Notes: generated by a model not told the origin, from the letters alone. A stretch of 64,000 bases of DNA from Rahnella ecdela (GCF_019049625.1 NZ_JAFMOY010000112.1:1-64000), one strand, 5' to 3'. Shown: positions 51,843 to 61,781, numbered from the stretch's first letter. Made by a program: numbers and translations.

Positions 51843-52322
51843 TTATTCGAATTCGACGATCGCTTCAATTTCGACAGTAATTTGATCGGGTAATGAAGAG
51901 AAACCGACGGCGGAGCGGGCGTGGATCCCCTGCTTACCAAAAACGCCGACCAGCAAATCCGAGCAGCCGTTGATCACTTTGGGGTGGTCGCTAAATTCAT
52001 TGTCGGCATTCACCATGCCCAACAGTTTTACCACCTGTTTCACCCGACCTAAATCCCCCAGCGCTTCATGCATCACCGCCAGCAGATTGATGCCGGTCAG
52101 TCTGGCGTGCTGATAAGCGTCCTCAGCAGAAATATCGCGCCCGACTTTGCCGCGCTGTTTGCTGTTATCCGCGCCCACCGGGCCCTGACCGGAAAGAAAA
52201 AGCAAATTACCCGAGATGATGTGAGAGCTAAAATTAGCAACGGGAGCAGGAGAAACCGGCAATACAATGCCCATCTCCGCCAGCCGCTGGTAAGGCATAC
52301 TCTGCCGGTTATTGGTGTGCAT
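51843..52322 (-). CDS. RidA/YjgF-family enamine/imine deaminase
   Basis: 159 residues from the start at 52322 (MHTNNRQSMPYQRLAEMG, with AAGGAAG eight bases upstream); a longer frame to 52370 overlaps the ATPase gene more. RidA proteins hydrolyse reactive enamines and imines released by PLP enzymes to keto acids and ammonia. Family parts: ISGNLLFLSGQGPVG, DAYQHARLTGINLLAVM and the carboxylate-binding Arg in HARSAVGFSSLP. It is longer than classic RidA (about 128) and belongs to a subgroup with unassigned substrates. The start overlaps the ATPase stop by 14 bases. Confidence 0.87.
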   Translation of the reverse strand: MHTNNRQSMPYQRLAEMGIVLPVSPAPVANFSSHIISGNLLFLSGQGPVGADNSKQRGKVGRDISAEDAYQHARLTGINLLAVMHEALGDLGRVKQVVKLLGMVNADNEFSDHPKVINGCSDLLVGVFGKQGIHARSAVGFSSLPDQITVEIEAIVEFE

Positions 52323-53325
52323 TATCGTGTCTTCCTTGTTCCTGAAGGTTAAGTTCATGCAGGCGAACACAGCTCACCCAATGTTCATCACTGACGTGCT
52401 GTTCGGCCGGAACGCCCGCGGCACAAAGCGCTGTCGCATAAGGGCAGCGGGTACGGAATACGCAGCCGGAAGGCGGCGAAATAGGGCTGGGAATATCGCC
52501 CCTGAGCACGATGCGCTGTTTTTTCCGGGTTGGGTCCGGCACCGGTGCGGCAGAAAGTAAGGCCTGAGTGTAGGGATGGCGCGGCCGGGCATAGACCTCG
52601 CGGCAAGGCCCGCGCTCCATGACGCGACCGAGGTACATCACCACCACTTCATCACACAGGTATTCCACGACGGTCAGATCGTGCGCGATGAACAACAGCG
52701 TTAATCCAAGAGAGCGTTGCAGTTCGCCCAGCAGGTTCAGCACCTGAGCCTGCACCGACACATCCAGCGCTGAAACCGATTCATCAGCCACGATAAAATC
52801 AGGTTCGACGGCGATAGCGCGGGCGATGCCAATACGCTGGCGCTGACCGCCGGAAAACTCATGCGGATAACGATCCGCGTGCTCTGCCTGTAACCCCACG
52901 CGTTGCAGCAACTCTTCTACGCGTGCTTTTCGTGCCTCTCCTTTGGGGTAACCGGCAGTATTGAGTGCTTCACCGATGATTTGTGACACACGCATCCGGG
53001 GATTCAGGCTGGAAAAGGGATCCTGAAAGATAATCTGCATTTTCTGCCGGTAGCGTTTCATCTCTTTAGACGGCAGGGACAGCACATCGGTCTCGTTGAA
53101 AAACACCTGTCCGGCGGTAGGTTCCAGCAGGCGTAAAATAGCCCGTCCTGCGGTGGTTTTTCCTGAACCTGATTCCCCCACCAGCCCGACGGTGTGACCG
53201 CGTTTGATGTCAAACGTCAGTGATTCAACGGCGTGAACCGTGCGCCCATCCTGCGTTTTAAAATACTGGCATAAACCTTCGACGCGCAGCAGTGGCGCGG
53301 GCTGAGAAGTGAAAGAATCACTCAT
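52309..53325 (-). CDS. DppF-type ABC transporter ATPase
   Basis: 338 residues. Walker A GESGSGKTT near residue 54, signature EFSGGQRQRIGIARAI, Walker B FIVADESVSALDVS (Ser where Pro-Thr is usual after Glu), switch His in FIAHDLTVVEYL. The C-terminal oligopeptide-transporter extension has the Cys cluster CVFRTRCPYATALCAAGVP. It overlaps DppD by four bases and RidA by 14. Confidence 0.9.
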   Translation of the reverse strand: MSDSFTSQPAPLLRVEGLCQYFKTQDGRTVHAVESLTFDIKRGHTVGLVGESGSGKTTAGRAILRLLEPTAGQVFFNETDVLSLPSKEMKRYRQKMQIIFQDPFSSLNPRMRVSQIIGEALNTAGYPKGEARKARVEELLQRVGLQAEHADRYPHEFSGGQRQRIGIARAIAVEPDFIVADESVSALDVSVQAQVLNLLGELQRSLGLTLLFIAHDLTVVEYLCDEVVVMYLGRVMERGPCREVYARPRHPYTQALLSAAPVPDPTRKKQRIVLRGDIPSPISPPSGCVFRTRCPYATALCAAGVPAEQHVSDEHWVSCVRLHELNLQEQGRHDNAHQ

Positions 53326-54338
53326 AACTTTTCACTCCTTATGCAGCGCGACCAAGTATTTTTACCCACGTTGCGCAGCGCTGGCCGGGCAACCAGACAG
53401 TCACTGCTCACGTGCTCGCAGCGTGGAGAAAACGCGCATCCTGCCGGTAACTCGCTTAAAGAAGGCACGGCCCCGGGGATGGCGTAAAGTTCGCCGCGCG
53501 AACCATCCTCCGCCGCGTTGTGATTGTTCGGTGTGCAGGCCAGCAAACCGCGGGTGTAAGGGTGTGCCGGACGAGAAAACAGCGTTTCGACCGGCGCGTG
53601 TTCCACGACTCTTCCGGCGTACATCACCACCACATCCTGGGCAATTTCCGCCACGACGCCGAGATTATGAGTGATAAAGATAATGCTCATTCCCAGGTCA
53701 GCTTGCAGGCGTTTAAGCAGGTCGAGGATCTGCGCCTGAATGGTTACATCCAGCGCGGTGGTGGGCTCATCGGCAATCAGCAGGGCAGGGTTGCAGGAGA
53801 GTGCCAGTGCGATCATCACGCGCTGGCGCATCCCACCGGACATACTGTGCGGATAATCATCAATTCGGGTAGCCGCCGCCGGAATTTCGACTTTCTCCAG
53901 CATTTCGATAGCACTGCGCCGCGCGTCCTTTTTTGACATGGGCTGGTGCAGGGTGATCATTTCCATTATCTGATCTCCCACAGTAAAAAGCGGATTCAGG
54001 CTGGTCATCGGCTCCTGAAAAATCATCGCAATTTCCTTGCCACGCACTTTCCTGTATTGCGCCGCAGTGAACTTGTCCAGTCGTAATGGTTCCTGCTGCC
54101 GGTTGCGGTAGTGAATTTCGCCGCCGGAGACATGACCGTTTTTTCCCAGTAATCCCATGACTGACAGGCTGGTGACTGATTTCCCGGAACCGGATTCCCC
54201 GACAATCGCCAACGTCTGACCCCGTTTGAGCTCAAACGTCACGCCGTCAACGGGAATGACATTCTGGCGTTTCGTGGTGAAACACGTTTGCAAATCTCTG
54301 ACCGATAAAATGACGTCATCATCTTTTGCCGGACTCAT
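53322..54338 (-). CDS. DppD-type ABC transporter ATPase
   Basis: 338 residues. The ATG at 54338 follows a GGGGGC and overlaps the amidohydrolase stop by four bases; a GTG at 54353 is less likely. Walker [10 protein letters not shown], signature [16 protein letters not shown] (Met for Gln in the LSGGQ position, common in DppD), Walker [15 protein letters not shown], switch His in [12 protein letters not shown]. The C-terminal Cys cluster [13 protein letters not shown] is present. Confidence 0.9.
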   Translation of the reverse strand: MSPAKDDDVILSVRDLQTCFTTKRQNVIPVDGVTFELKRGQTLAIVGESGSGKSVTSLSVMGLLGKNGHVSGGEIHYRNRQQEPLRLDKFTAAQYRKVRGKEIAMIFQEPMTSLNPLFTVGDQIMEMITLHQPMSKKDARRSAIEMLEKVEIPAAATRIDDYPHSMSGGMRQRVMIALALSCNPALLIADEPTTALDVTIQAQILDLLKRLQADLGMSIIFITHNLGVVAEIAQDVVVMYAGRVVEHAPVETLFSRPAHPYTRGLLACTPNNHNAAEDGSRGELYAIPGAVPSLSELPAGCAFSPRCEHVSSDCLVARPALRNVGKNTWSRCIRSEKL

Positions 54339-55549
54339 ACATGCCCCCCGCACGTGCAGCGTGGCGACTGTTCTGCGGGCTGATAACGTGACGCCGTCCA
54401 GTGCTGTGCCCCCAGCACGGTGAAACGCGGGTCAAAGACTTGTTTAAGTGCGCTAGGTACCCCTTTTGAATCACGCACAATCAGGTCGGAATCATTGATT
54501 TCGAACAGGGTGAAATTAGCACGAGCGCCAGCCTCGAGCATCGCAGGATACGGACGACGGATCACCTCACGTGGCCGGGTGCTGGACGCGCGGATCACGT
54601 CTTCCAGCGGCATGCCTAATGACAATAATTTCGACATGGTGGTGGACATATCCCAGACCGAGCCCGGCATTGAACGCTTGTGGATGTCGGTGGAAATAGT
54701 GTCCGGCAGCAGTTTATTGCTCAGTGCGGCTTTAGCGACTTCAAACGAAAACGACGCGCCACCGTGGCCGACGTCCATCACCACGCCCCGCTGCTGCGAC
54801 GCTTCCACCAGCCGGTAAAGTTCTTCATCTTCCAGAATCGAGCCGCCGATTTTGCCGTTAAAACAATGGGTAATGATGTCTCCTTCGCCCAGCGTTTTAA
54901 GCACGTCGTCGTAAAGCGGCAGCGGTTCGCCAACGTGCACCATAATCGGCAATTTCAGGATACGTCCCAGCTTCTTAGCCAGTTTCACCGGCGCGATATC
55001 CCAGCCTGCGGTAATGGTGCCACTGGCGCGCACTTTCAGGCCGACAATCAGATCCCGGTTAGCGTCGACGGTGGCGGCAATGCGGTCGATATCCACCGAC
55101 GCCAGCCCGGTAAGCTCACTGACACGGTTACAGGCCACCAGACCGATGGAGCCCAGATTCAGAAAGGCAAAAATGTCTTCGCTGGCAGCGTCGATAATCA
55201 GTTCACGCAAACCGTGAAAATTGGCTTCCCCGGCAGAACCGGCATCGACCAGCGTGGTGACTCCACGGGACAAACCACAAATTTCAGGCCGGATGGAAAT
55301 GTCTGTGCCGCCGTACCAGATATGGGTATGCAAATCGGTCCAGCCAGGGGACAGCCAGCAGCGGTTGCCGTTGATCACTTCCACGTCGCTGTCCGCGCGG
55401 ATCTCAGGGGCGCTACGTATCACTTGCCCGTTCCTGCCGATCAGCACATCAATGCAGCCATTAAGCGTGTCGGGAACCGGGCCGAAACCTATCGGCTTAA
55501 CCGCTTTGACCAGCAAAGCTTCTTCAGATTGTGTGTTGTGAGTGTTCAT
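54335..55549 (-). CDS. Amidohydrolase/deacetylase-family metallohydrolase (EF_0837-like)
   Basis: 404 residues of the amidohydrolase superfamily. Metal ligands: TDLHTHIW (H-x-H), carbamylated Lys in IVGLKVRASG, MVHVGEP, ITHCFNG and the Asp in STDIHKRSMPG. The family, related to dihydroorotase and D-aminoacylase, is known from a conserved pairing with SelA-like PLP enzymes, which also lie in this operon. It probably removes an acyl or opens an amide ring of the imported substrate. It sits in the middle of the transporter genes, overlapping both neighbours by one to four bases. Confidence 0.87.
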   Translation of the reverse strand: MNTHNTQSEEALLVKAVKPIGFGPVPDTLNGCIDVLIGRNGQVIRSAPEIRADSDVEVINGNRCWLSPGWTDLHTHIWYGGTDISIRPEICGLSRGVTTLVDAGSAGEANFHGLRELIIDAASEDIFAFLNLGSIGLVACNRVSELTGLASVDIDRIAATVDANRDLIVGLKVRASGTITAGWDIAPVKLAKKLGRILKLPIMVHVGEPLPLYDDVLKTLGEGDIITHCFNGKIGGSILEDEELYRLVEASQQRGVVMDVGHGGASFSFEVAKAALSNKLLPDTISTDIHKRSMPGSVWDMSTTMSKLLSLGMPLEDVIRASSTRPREVIRRPYPAMLEAGARANFTLFEINDSDLIVRDSKGVPSALKQVFDPRFTVLGAQHWTASRYQPAEQSPRCTCGGHV

Positions 55550-56421
55550 CAGGCACCTTTTGAAAGTCGGGGATCGAGTAAATCGCGTAATCCGTCACCC
55601 AGTAATTGCAGCGACAGCACGGTAATCACGATGGCAATGCCAGGGAACAACATGATCCAACCCGCCTGGTCGATATACTGGCGGCCCTGGCTGATCATGG
55701 TTCCCCATGTAGGAATGTCGGGAGAAATACCCACGCCGAGGAATGACAAACCGGCCTCCGCAAGAATGGCGTTGGCAAAGATGAAGGTACATTGCACCAG
55801 CAGGGGTGAAGTCAGGTTGCGTAAAATATGGCGATACAAAATGACCGGCGTCGGCACCGCCAGTGCTTTTGCCGCTTCGACATACGGCAGTTCACGAATA
55901 ACCAGCGTCGAGGCGCGGATGACCCTGGCCATACGCGGCGTGTAGACGATGCCGAGTGCAATCACCACATTGGTGGCCGACGGCCCCAGCGCGGCGACCA
56001 GTGCGATCGCGAGCAGAATGTCCGGAAACGCCATCATCGCGTCAATCAGGCGTGAAATGGGCGCATCCAGCGCACGGAAATATCCCGCAAGAAGTCCCAG
56101 TAAAACGCCGGTGATCGAGGTAAATACCACGACGGCGATCCCCACGCTCAGTGACGTTTGCCCCGCAAACAGCATTCTGGAAAAGATATCGCGGCCCAGT
56201 TCATCAGTACCGAAAAGATGCGTGGCTTCCGGGCCTTTCAGGCGTTGAATAATCGCCAGCTGGCTGGGTGAAAAAGGGGTAATCCAGGGAGCCAGCAGCG
56301 CACTGACCAGGATAAACGCCAGTAAAATCAGCGCGATTGCCGTGGTCGGGCGCGACACTAATTGCCACATAAATGAGTCATGGCGGGAATGGCGGGCCAC
56401 TGCAATGGAAGAAATAGACAT
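55549..56421 (-). CDS. DppC-type ABC transporter permease
   Basis: 290 residues. APWITPFSPSQLA and HLFGTDELGRDIFSRMLFAG are DppC hallmarks, with six membrane segments and coupling loop EAAKALAVPTPVILYRHILRN. It ends LLGDGLRDLLDPR. Start and stop overlap the neighbouring genes by one base each (TAATG, TGATG). Confidence 0.9.
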   Translation of the reverse strand: MSISSIAVARHSRHDSFMWQLVSRPTTAIALILLAFILVSALLAPWITPFSPSQLAIIQRLKGPEATHLFGTDELGRDIFSRMLFAGQTSLSVGIAVVVFTSITGVLLGLLAGYFRALDAPISRLIDAMMAFPDILLAIALVAALGPSATNVVIALGIVYTPRMARVIRASTLVIRELPYVEAAKALAVPTPVILYRHILRNLTSPLLVQCTFIFANAILAEAGLSFLGVGISPDIPTWGTMISQGRQYIDQAGWIMLFPGIAIVITVLSLQLLGDGLRDLLDPRLSKGA

Positions 56422-57362
56422 TAGCGACGTACCCTCGGGTCAACCCACAAATACAACATATCTACGGCGAAATTCATCAGTACGTAGAGGCCGGAAACCA
56501 CCAGCAGCGTGCCCTGTATAACCGGATAGTCCCTGCGCAAAACGGCTGAAACGGTCAGGCTGCCCACACCAGGAAGCCCGAACACCGTTTCGGTGACGAT
56601 AGCCCCGGAGATCAGCAGTGCCGCCGTCAGACCAATCACCGTAACGACGGGAATCAATGCATTCTTGAAGGCATGTTTGACGACGACACGAAATTCGGAC
56701 ATTCCCTTGGATCGCGCAGTGCGTACGTAATCATCGTTGAGTACGTCGAGCATGCTGGCGCGGGTAAAACGCATGATCAGTGCAGAAGAAACCACGCCAA
56801 GTGACAGCGCAGGCAGCACCAGATGATGCATTCGTTGGGTGAAAGAGGCATCGGGCCCGCCGTAACCCGAAGTATCAAACCACCCCAACCTGACGGCGAA
56901 AAACTGGATGAACAGCAAACCCAGCCAAAATGACGGCACGCTGGCTGACAGCATGGCGACCCCCGTGGCAATCTGATCAAATAGCGAGCCCCGGTAATAC
57001 ACGGACAAAATACCTACCGGCAATGCGATGAGTGTGGCGATCAGCAACGCCAAAATGGTCAGGAAAAAGGTCGGTTCGGCGCGCTGCCACAGTGCATCGG
57101 TCACCGGAATATTGAGAAATATCGAACGCCCGAGATCCCCCTGCAACACGCCGCCGATATAGTGGGCAAACTGCTGCCAGAGCGGGGCATTTAGCCCAAG
57201 CTGATCCCGCAACGCAGCAATATCAGCCCCTGTCGCATCCGGCCCCAGCATGACCGCAGCCGGATCGCCGGGGGTGATATGCACAATCAGGAACACCAGC
57301 GAGATCACCAGCGTCATGACCACCAGCATGCCAAACAAATGATTCAGAATTGAACGTAACAT
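56421..57362 (-). CDS. DppB-type ABC transporter permease
   Basis: 313 residues. Six membrane segments, HITPGDPAAVMLGPDATG after helix 1, MLSASVPSFWLGLLFIQFF, and coupling loop VRTARSKGMSEFRVVVKHAFKNAL. It ends MLYLWVDPRVRR. It follows the binding-protein gene by 15 bases. Confidence 0.9.
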   Translation of the reverse strand: MLRSILNHLFGMLVVMTLVISLVFLIVHITPGDPAAVMLGPDATGADIAALRDQLGLNAPLWQQFAHYIGGVLQGDLGRSIFLNIPVTDALWQRAEPTFFLTILALLIATLIALPVGILSVYYRGSLFDQIATGVAMLSASVPSFWLGLLFIQFFAVRLGWFDTSGYGGPDASFTQRMHHLVLPALSLGVVSSALIMRFTRASMLDVLNDDYVRTARSKGMSEFRVVVKHAFKNALIPVVTVIGLTAALLISGAIVTETVFGLPGVGSLTVSAVLRRDYPVIQGTLLVVSGLYVLMNFAVDMLYLWVDPRVRR

Positions 57363-57377
57363 GTTAAGTCCCGGCGA

Positions 57378-58913
57378 TTATTGGGTGAGATAGGCGTTCC
57401 AGAAATAAGGCCACGGAGAAGGTCTCACGCCCTGTAATGCGGGAGACTGAGCCGCCAGTGCATTGAAGTTGCCGACCTTAAACATCGGCACATCTTCGTA
57501 AATGGCCTTCTGCACGTTAGCCCACAGTGCGACGCGTTTCTGAGGATCGGTTTCACTGTTAAATGCCTGCAACGCCGTATGTTTTTTGTCGCTGACCCAC
57601 CAGCCTGGTGAGGTGTCAGACATGATGCCGGTCAGGGAAGGTTCCGGAAGGAAAGGGCTATGGGAGATGTACATATCCCAGCGTTCAGGATTGGCGCGGT
57701 TCTGTGTGAGGGAAGCCCACTCCTCTACGTCGAGCTGGACTTTAAAACCCGCCGCTTCCAGATAGGCCTGCGCCACCTGTGCCAGCTTATAGTGAAATTC
57801 GTACTGGCGGCTGGTCAGAATCCGCAGCGTCTGGCCCTGATACTTCGCCTCTTTAAGCAACTGCTGCGCTTTAGCGGTATCACCCATCGGCTTATAGGGC
57901 GCAGTGCCTGCTTCGGTATGCCAGATGCTGTCTTTCGGGTACATGGCACCGTCAAGGCTGAAGAAATCCGGTGAGCCAAAGGCCGCCGTCATCATGTCCT
58001 GCGGCGCCAGTGCGGCCTGAATGGCCTTACGGATCAGGATGTCTGACGTCAGTCCCTGCCGGGAATTCATCACAAATATCGGCCAGCCATAAGGTTTGAG
58101 CAACACGGGTTTATCTTTGCCGTTTTTAATCTTGTCAAAAGATTCCACCGGCAAAGAATCAACGTAAGCAAACTGCCCGGAAACGGCGCCTTCAATGCGG
58201 GTATTCGGATCAGCCACCGGAACAAACCGGATTTCATCCAGATATTGCTTGCGGCCACCGCCGTAGCCATCGGGTTCTCCCGCCTGGCTGTGATAACCCT
58301 CATAACGGGTCAGCTGGATAAAACGGTCGGCCTGATGAGATTTCAGCTGATAAGGGCCTGTGCCGATAAATTCGGTCAGCGGATTCTGCCGGGTTTGCGC
58401 ATCAGGCATGATCACCGCCGCGGAATTGTTTAGCGACAGCAATGCCAGCAAAGGCGCATAAGGTTGTTTAAGGACTATTTTGATGCTGTGGTCATCCGGG
58501 GCTGAGATGTCGGTGATAATTTCTGCCGTCTGACGCCCGCGGCTGGCGACTTTCTCCCAGCGATGTAGCGACGCCAGGACATCTTTTGATGTCATCGGCT
58601 GACCATTCTGGAAAGTCACCCCCTGACGTAATGGGATCACATAGGTTTTCCCGTCATCAGAAATGGCGGGCATCTGGCTGGCGAGCAGCGGAATGACCTG
58701 CCATTTCTCATCAAAGGTATAGAGCGTTTCAAAAATATGTTGAGTGATGGTGCCGACCAGATCGGCTGTGGACATCATCGGATCGAGCGTTGGGGGCTCG
58801 CCTATCATGGCGATATTAACGATACCGCCCTTAGTCGGCTCAGCCTGGGCGGATGCACTGACACTGGTGAGCACCATCAGGATGGCAAAGAAATAGTGCA
58901 GAGTTCTGGACAT
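57378..58913 (-). CDS. Dpp/Opp-type ABC transporter substrate-binding protein
   Basis: 511 residues, SBP_bac_5 family. The start at 58913 (MSRTLHYFFAILMVLTSVSA, cleavage near AQA) has AGGTG upstream; a GTG at 58922 is possible. Mature start EPTKGGIVNIAMIGEPPTLDPMMS and the block LRQGVTFQNGQPMTSKDVLASLHRW are typical. First gene of the nine-gene operon, with a fitting promoter 24-52 bases upstream. The ligand is unknown; downstream enzymes suggest an N-acylated or cyclic amino compound. Confidence 0.88.
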   Translation of the reverse strand: MSRTLHYFFAILMVLTSVSASAQAEPTKGGIVNIAMIGEPPTLDPMMSTADLVGTITQHIFETLYTFDEKWQVIPLLASQMPAISDDGKTYVIPLRQGVTFQNGQPMTSKDVLASLHRWEKVASRGRQTAEIITDISAPDDHSIKIVLKQPYAPLLALLSLNNSAAVIMPDAQTRQNPLTEFIGTGPYQLKSHQADRFIQLTRYEGYHSQAGEPDGYGGGRKQYLDEIRFVPVADPNTRIEGAVSGQFAYVDSLPVESFDKIKNGKDKPVLLKPYGWPIFVMNSRQGLTSDILIRKAIQAALAPQDMMTAAFGSPDFFSLDGAMYPKDSIWHTEAGTAPYKPMGDTAKAQQLLKEAKYQGQTLRILTSRQYEFHYKLAQVAQAYLEAAGFKVQLDVEEWASLTQNRANPERWDMYISHSPFLPEPSLTGIMSDTSPGWWVSDKKHTALQAFNSETDPQKRVALWANVQKAIYEDVPMFKVGNFNALAAQSPALQGVRPSPWPYFWNAYLTQ

Positions 58914-58936
58914 ATTTATCACCTGTTTGTTTCATA

Positions 58937-58965
58937 ATTATGGAATATATGTTTCTTTTATGTAA
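58937..58965 (-). promoter_or_regulatory. Sigma-70 promoter of the nine-gene operon
   Basis: Minus strand TTACAT (58960-58965), 17-base spacer, CATAAT (58937-58942). Start site near 58930, close before the binding-protein gene. Confidence 0.5.
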
Positions 58966-59487
58966 CTAGTTTGTGAATGTACATTTATCAGCCAGAGGAT
59001 CAACACTTTTTGACCCCAGATGTCTTTTTCAAAACCTGGGTCACGTTTTTGAATATTGACGAGCAAGGAGGAGGGAGAAGAAAAATCTAGTATTCATGAC
59101 CAGAACCCTATTTATTACTAAAATATCACGTCCCTACAATCGGGACGCCTGTGACCGCATTCTGAATACATGCATGATCAACTCTATTAATTTGAATTTG
59201 TATTTTTAATAAATAAAAACGCGCGCGCGTTATACATGCAAATCTAAATAACGCTTGCAGCTCTGGAAGGTTTTCTATATTTATTATTCCCGAATATCCG
59301 GCGCGTCATTTTATGGGGGAAATATATCCCGCAGAGGATGCTGGAATTGTGCCTCAAATAATAATGAATAACGCTGCGCTCTTTGGGAATAGCAACATAT
59401 ACGGACTCTGAGAAAGGTAATTAGCAGTCGAAATAACTGTAAGCCGAAAAACAGAACAGAAGACACTTTATAGATTACAGGGCGACT
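58966..59487. other. Divergent regulatory gap between binding protein and formamidase genes
   Basis: About 520 AT-rich bases. They hold a CG alternation at about 59220, and the word ATACATGCA twice (near 59166 and 59232). I see no gene and no clear sigma-54 or CRP site. Confidence 0.4.
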
Positions 59488-60396
59488 ATGTTAAGAATTG
59501 ATAATACCCATCTGGTTTATGCGATGTCCCGCGAGAATCCTCCTGCTGCTGCAATCACCAGCGGCAGCGATGTGTGCTTTGACACCTGCGACTGCTTTTC
59601 TGATCAGATTCAGTCCGAGCAGGCTGAGTTTAATGAACTGGACTGGCAGCGGATCAACCCGGCAACCGGCCCGGTTTTTATCGAAGGTGCTGAACCCGGC
59701 GACGTGTTGCGCGTTGAAATCAAGCATATTGCCATGCGTGGAAATCAGGCAGTCATGGTCACCGCACCTGGTCTGGGCGTCATCGGGAATGAGCTGACCG
59801 AACCCCGTATCCTGACTGTTCCTGTTGAAAAAGGTATGGCGCATCTGCCGGGCGGAGTGCGTTTCCCTATCAACCCGATGATCGGTGTCATCGGGGTTGC
59901 TCCTGCCGGAGAGGCCATTTCCTGCGGAACGCCGGACAGTCATGGCGGCAATATGGATTGCAAAGTGATCACCGCCGGCAGCACGCTCTATTTACCCGTT
60001 AATGTGGCGGGCGCATTGTTTGCGCTGGGCGATTTACATGCCGCAATGGGTGATGGCGAAGTCTCAGTATGCGGACTGGAAATTCCCGGCGAAGTTGTCG
60101 TCAATCTCCAGGTGATTAAAAACCGGAAATTACCGACTCCGATGCTGGAAAACAGCGACACTATTTTCACTCTCGCGTCGGCAAAAACGCTGGACGAAGC
60201 TGCCGATATCGCCACGCGAAATATGGCGCATTTTATTACCGATAACACGGATATCAGTCTGCCTGATGCCATCAACTTACTGAGCATTACCGGTGATTTA
60301 CAAATCTGTCAGGTCGTTGACCCGTTAAAAACCTGCCGGTTTGCATTGCCGAAAACAGTGGCTGCACAGCTGAAGTTGAAGATTGAGGAATATTGA
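59488..60396 (+). CDS. Acetamidase/formamidase-family protein
   Basis: Hydrolyses short amides such as formamide or acetamide to the acid and ammonia. 302 residues of the FmdA_AmdA family: DTCDCFSDQIQSE near residue 30, GPVFIEGAEPGDVLRVEI, the block PINPMIGVIGVAPAGEAIS-like, SHGGNMDCKVITAGSTLYLPV, and GDLHAAMGDGEVSVCGLEIPG. These glycine-rich blocks cover the family's active site. It is divergent from the transporter-amidohydrolase operon and coupled to a permease gene (TGATG overlap of one base). Confidence 0.9.
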   Translation: MLRIDNTHLVYAMSRENPPAAAITSGSDVCFDTCDCFSDQIQSEQAEFNELDWQRINPATGPVFIEGAEPGDVLRVEIKHIAMRGNQAVMVTAPGLGVIGNELTEPRILTVPVEKGMAHLPGGVRFPINPMIGVIGVAPAGEAISCGTPDSHGGNMDCKVITAGSTLYLPVNVAGALFALGDLHAAMGDGEVSVCGLEIPGEVVVNLQVIKNRKLPTPMLENSDTIFTLASAKTLDEAADIATRNMAHFITDNTDISLPDAINLLSITGDLQICQVVDPLKTCRFALPKTVAAQLKLKIEEY

Positions 60397-61742
60397 TGTC
60401 TGTTGAACAATTTGGTTATAAACAAGAGTTACACCGAACACTGACTTTGAAAGATTTACTGGTTTACGGGATGATTTTCATGGTGCCCATCGCGCCTTTT
60501 GGTGTGTTTGGCTACGTGTGGGAAGGCTCGAATGGCATGGTGGCACTGGCTTATCTGATAGGCATGGTGGCGATGTTTTTTACCGCCATGAGTTACTGGG
60601 CCATGTCTCGCGCTTTCCCGGTTTCGGGTTCCGTTTATGCATACGCACAGCGTGGTATTCATGAAACGGTAGGTTTCTTTGCCGGCTGGCTTATCCTGCT
60701 CGACTATATTCTGGTGCCTTCGCTGCTTTATATCGTCAGCGCGGCGGCATTAGCGCCGGTTTTACCGGAGGTGCCTTCTTGGGCATGGATCGTCGGGTTT
60801 ATCGCGCTCAACAGCGTTGTCAATCTGGTGGGGATCCAGTTTACGGCGAAGGCCAATAACTACATTCTACTTGCCGAAATCATTATCCTGAGCATTTTTG
60901 TGGTGCTGGGGCTGATAGCGCTGTATTCCGGCGTCGGGGCGGGTCACTTAACGCTGGAACCTCTGTACAACGCTGATAAATTCAGTCTGCCGCTGGTCGT
61001 GGGTGCAGTGTCCATTGCCGTATTGTCCTTCCTGGGTTTTGACGGTATTTCGACGCTGTCTGAAGAAACCAAAGGCGGTGTAGACACGGTAGGTAAAGCG
61101 TCTCTCGGCGCATTAATGCTGGTGGGGGTGCTCTTTATCTTGCAGACCTGGATTGCCGCTGATTTAGCCGTTGGCATGACGTTCACCAGTCTGGATACGG
61201 CATTCTACGAGACGGCAAACCTTGCCGGTGGCGAATGGCTGAAACAAGCCACCATTTGGTCCACCGCTATCTCCTGGGGTATTGCTAACGCGCTCGTTGC
61301 ACAGGCTGCCGTCTCGCGAATTCTGTTCGCGATGGCGCGAGACAAACAGCTGCCTAAACTGCTGGCGAAAGTGCATCGGCGTTTCAAAACGCCGTATGTC
61401 AGTACATTGCTGGTCGGACTGATCTCTTTGTGTTCAGGCTTGTGGTTTAACGGCAATATCGACAATCTCAGCCGCCTGGTTAATTTCGGCGCACTGATGG
61501 GCTTCCTGATACTGCATGTGGCGGTGATTAATCACTACATTATCCGCCAGAAGTCCCGCAATTTGGTGCTGCACCTGCTGTTCCCGGTTATTGGTTTTTG
61601 TATCATTGCTTTCGTTATTTACGAAATGGACTGGGAAGCCAAAATTCTTGGCCTGAGCTGGCTGGCAATCGGCGTGGTTTATTACTTTGTGTTACGCGTG
61701 ATCCTTAAACGTGAAACCACGCTGAAGCTGGAAGAAAACTGA
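60396..61742 (+). CDS. APC-family amino acid permease
   Basis: 448 residues, 12 membrane segments. APC features: TLKDLLVYGMIFMVPIAPFG in helix 1, GSVYAYAQRGIHETVGFFAGW in helix 3, and SFLGFDGISTLSEETKGGVD (the G-F-D/E-E motif). The ATG at 60396 has GAGGA seven bases upstream. Similar to YhdG/putrescine-importer-like proteins. Coupling to the formamidase suggests import of its substrate or a related amine. Ends before a strong terminator. Confidence 0.88.
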   Translation: MSVEQFGYKQELHRTLTLKDLLVYGMIFMVPIAPFGVFGYVWEGSNGMVALAYLIGMVAMFFTAMSYWAMSRAFPVSGSVYAYAQRGIHETVGFFAGWLILLDYILVPSLLYIVSAAALAPVLPEVPSWAWIVGFIALNSVVNLVGIQFTAKANNYILLAEIIILSIFVVLGLIALYSGVGAGHLTLEPLYNADKFSLPLVVGAVSIAVLSFLGFDGISTLSEETKGGVDTVGKASLGALMLVGVLFILQTWIAADLAVGMTFTSLDTAFYETANLAGGEWLKQATIWSTAISWGIANALVAQAAVSRILFAMARDKQLPKLLAKVHRRFKTPYVSTLLVGLISLCSGLWFNGNIDNLSRLVNFGALMGFLILHVAVINHYIIRQKSRNLVLHLLFPVIGFCIIAFVIYEMDWEAKILGLSWLAIGVVYYFVLRVILKRETTLKLEEN

Positions 61743-61781
61743 GTTTTCAGTCTCTCCGGTACCGGGAAAAAATCGTAAATA

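Noticed and set aside
54680-55945. 421-codon open frame on the plus strand
   Set aside because: Antisense to the amidohydrolase and DppC genes. The product has the His/Arg/Asn-rich composition of reversed coding DNA and no motif.
58966-59487. Sigma-54 promoter for the formamidase genes
   Set aside because: I looked for TGGCAC-N5-TTGC on both strands and found only poor partial matches.
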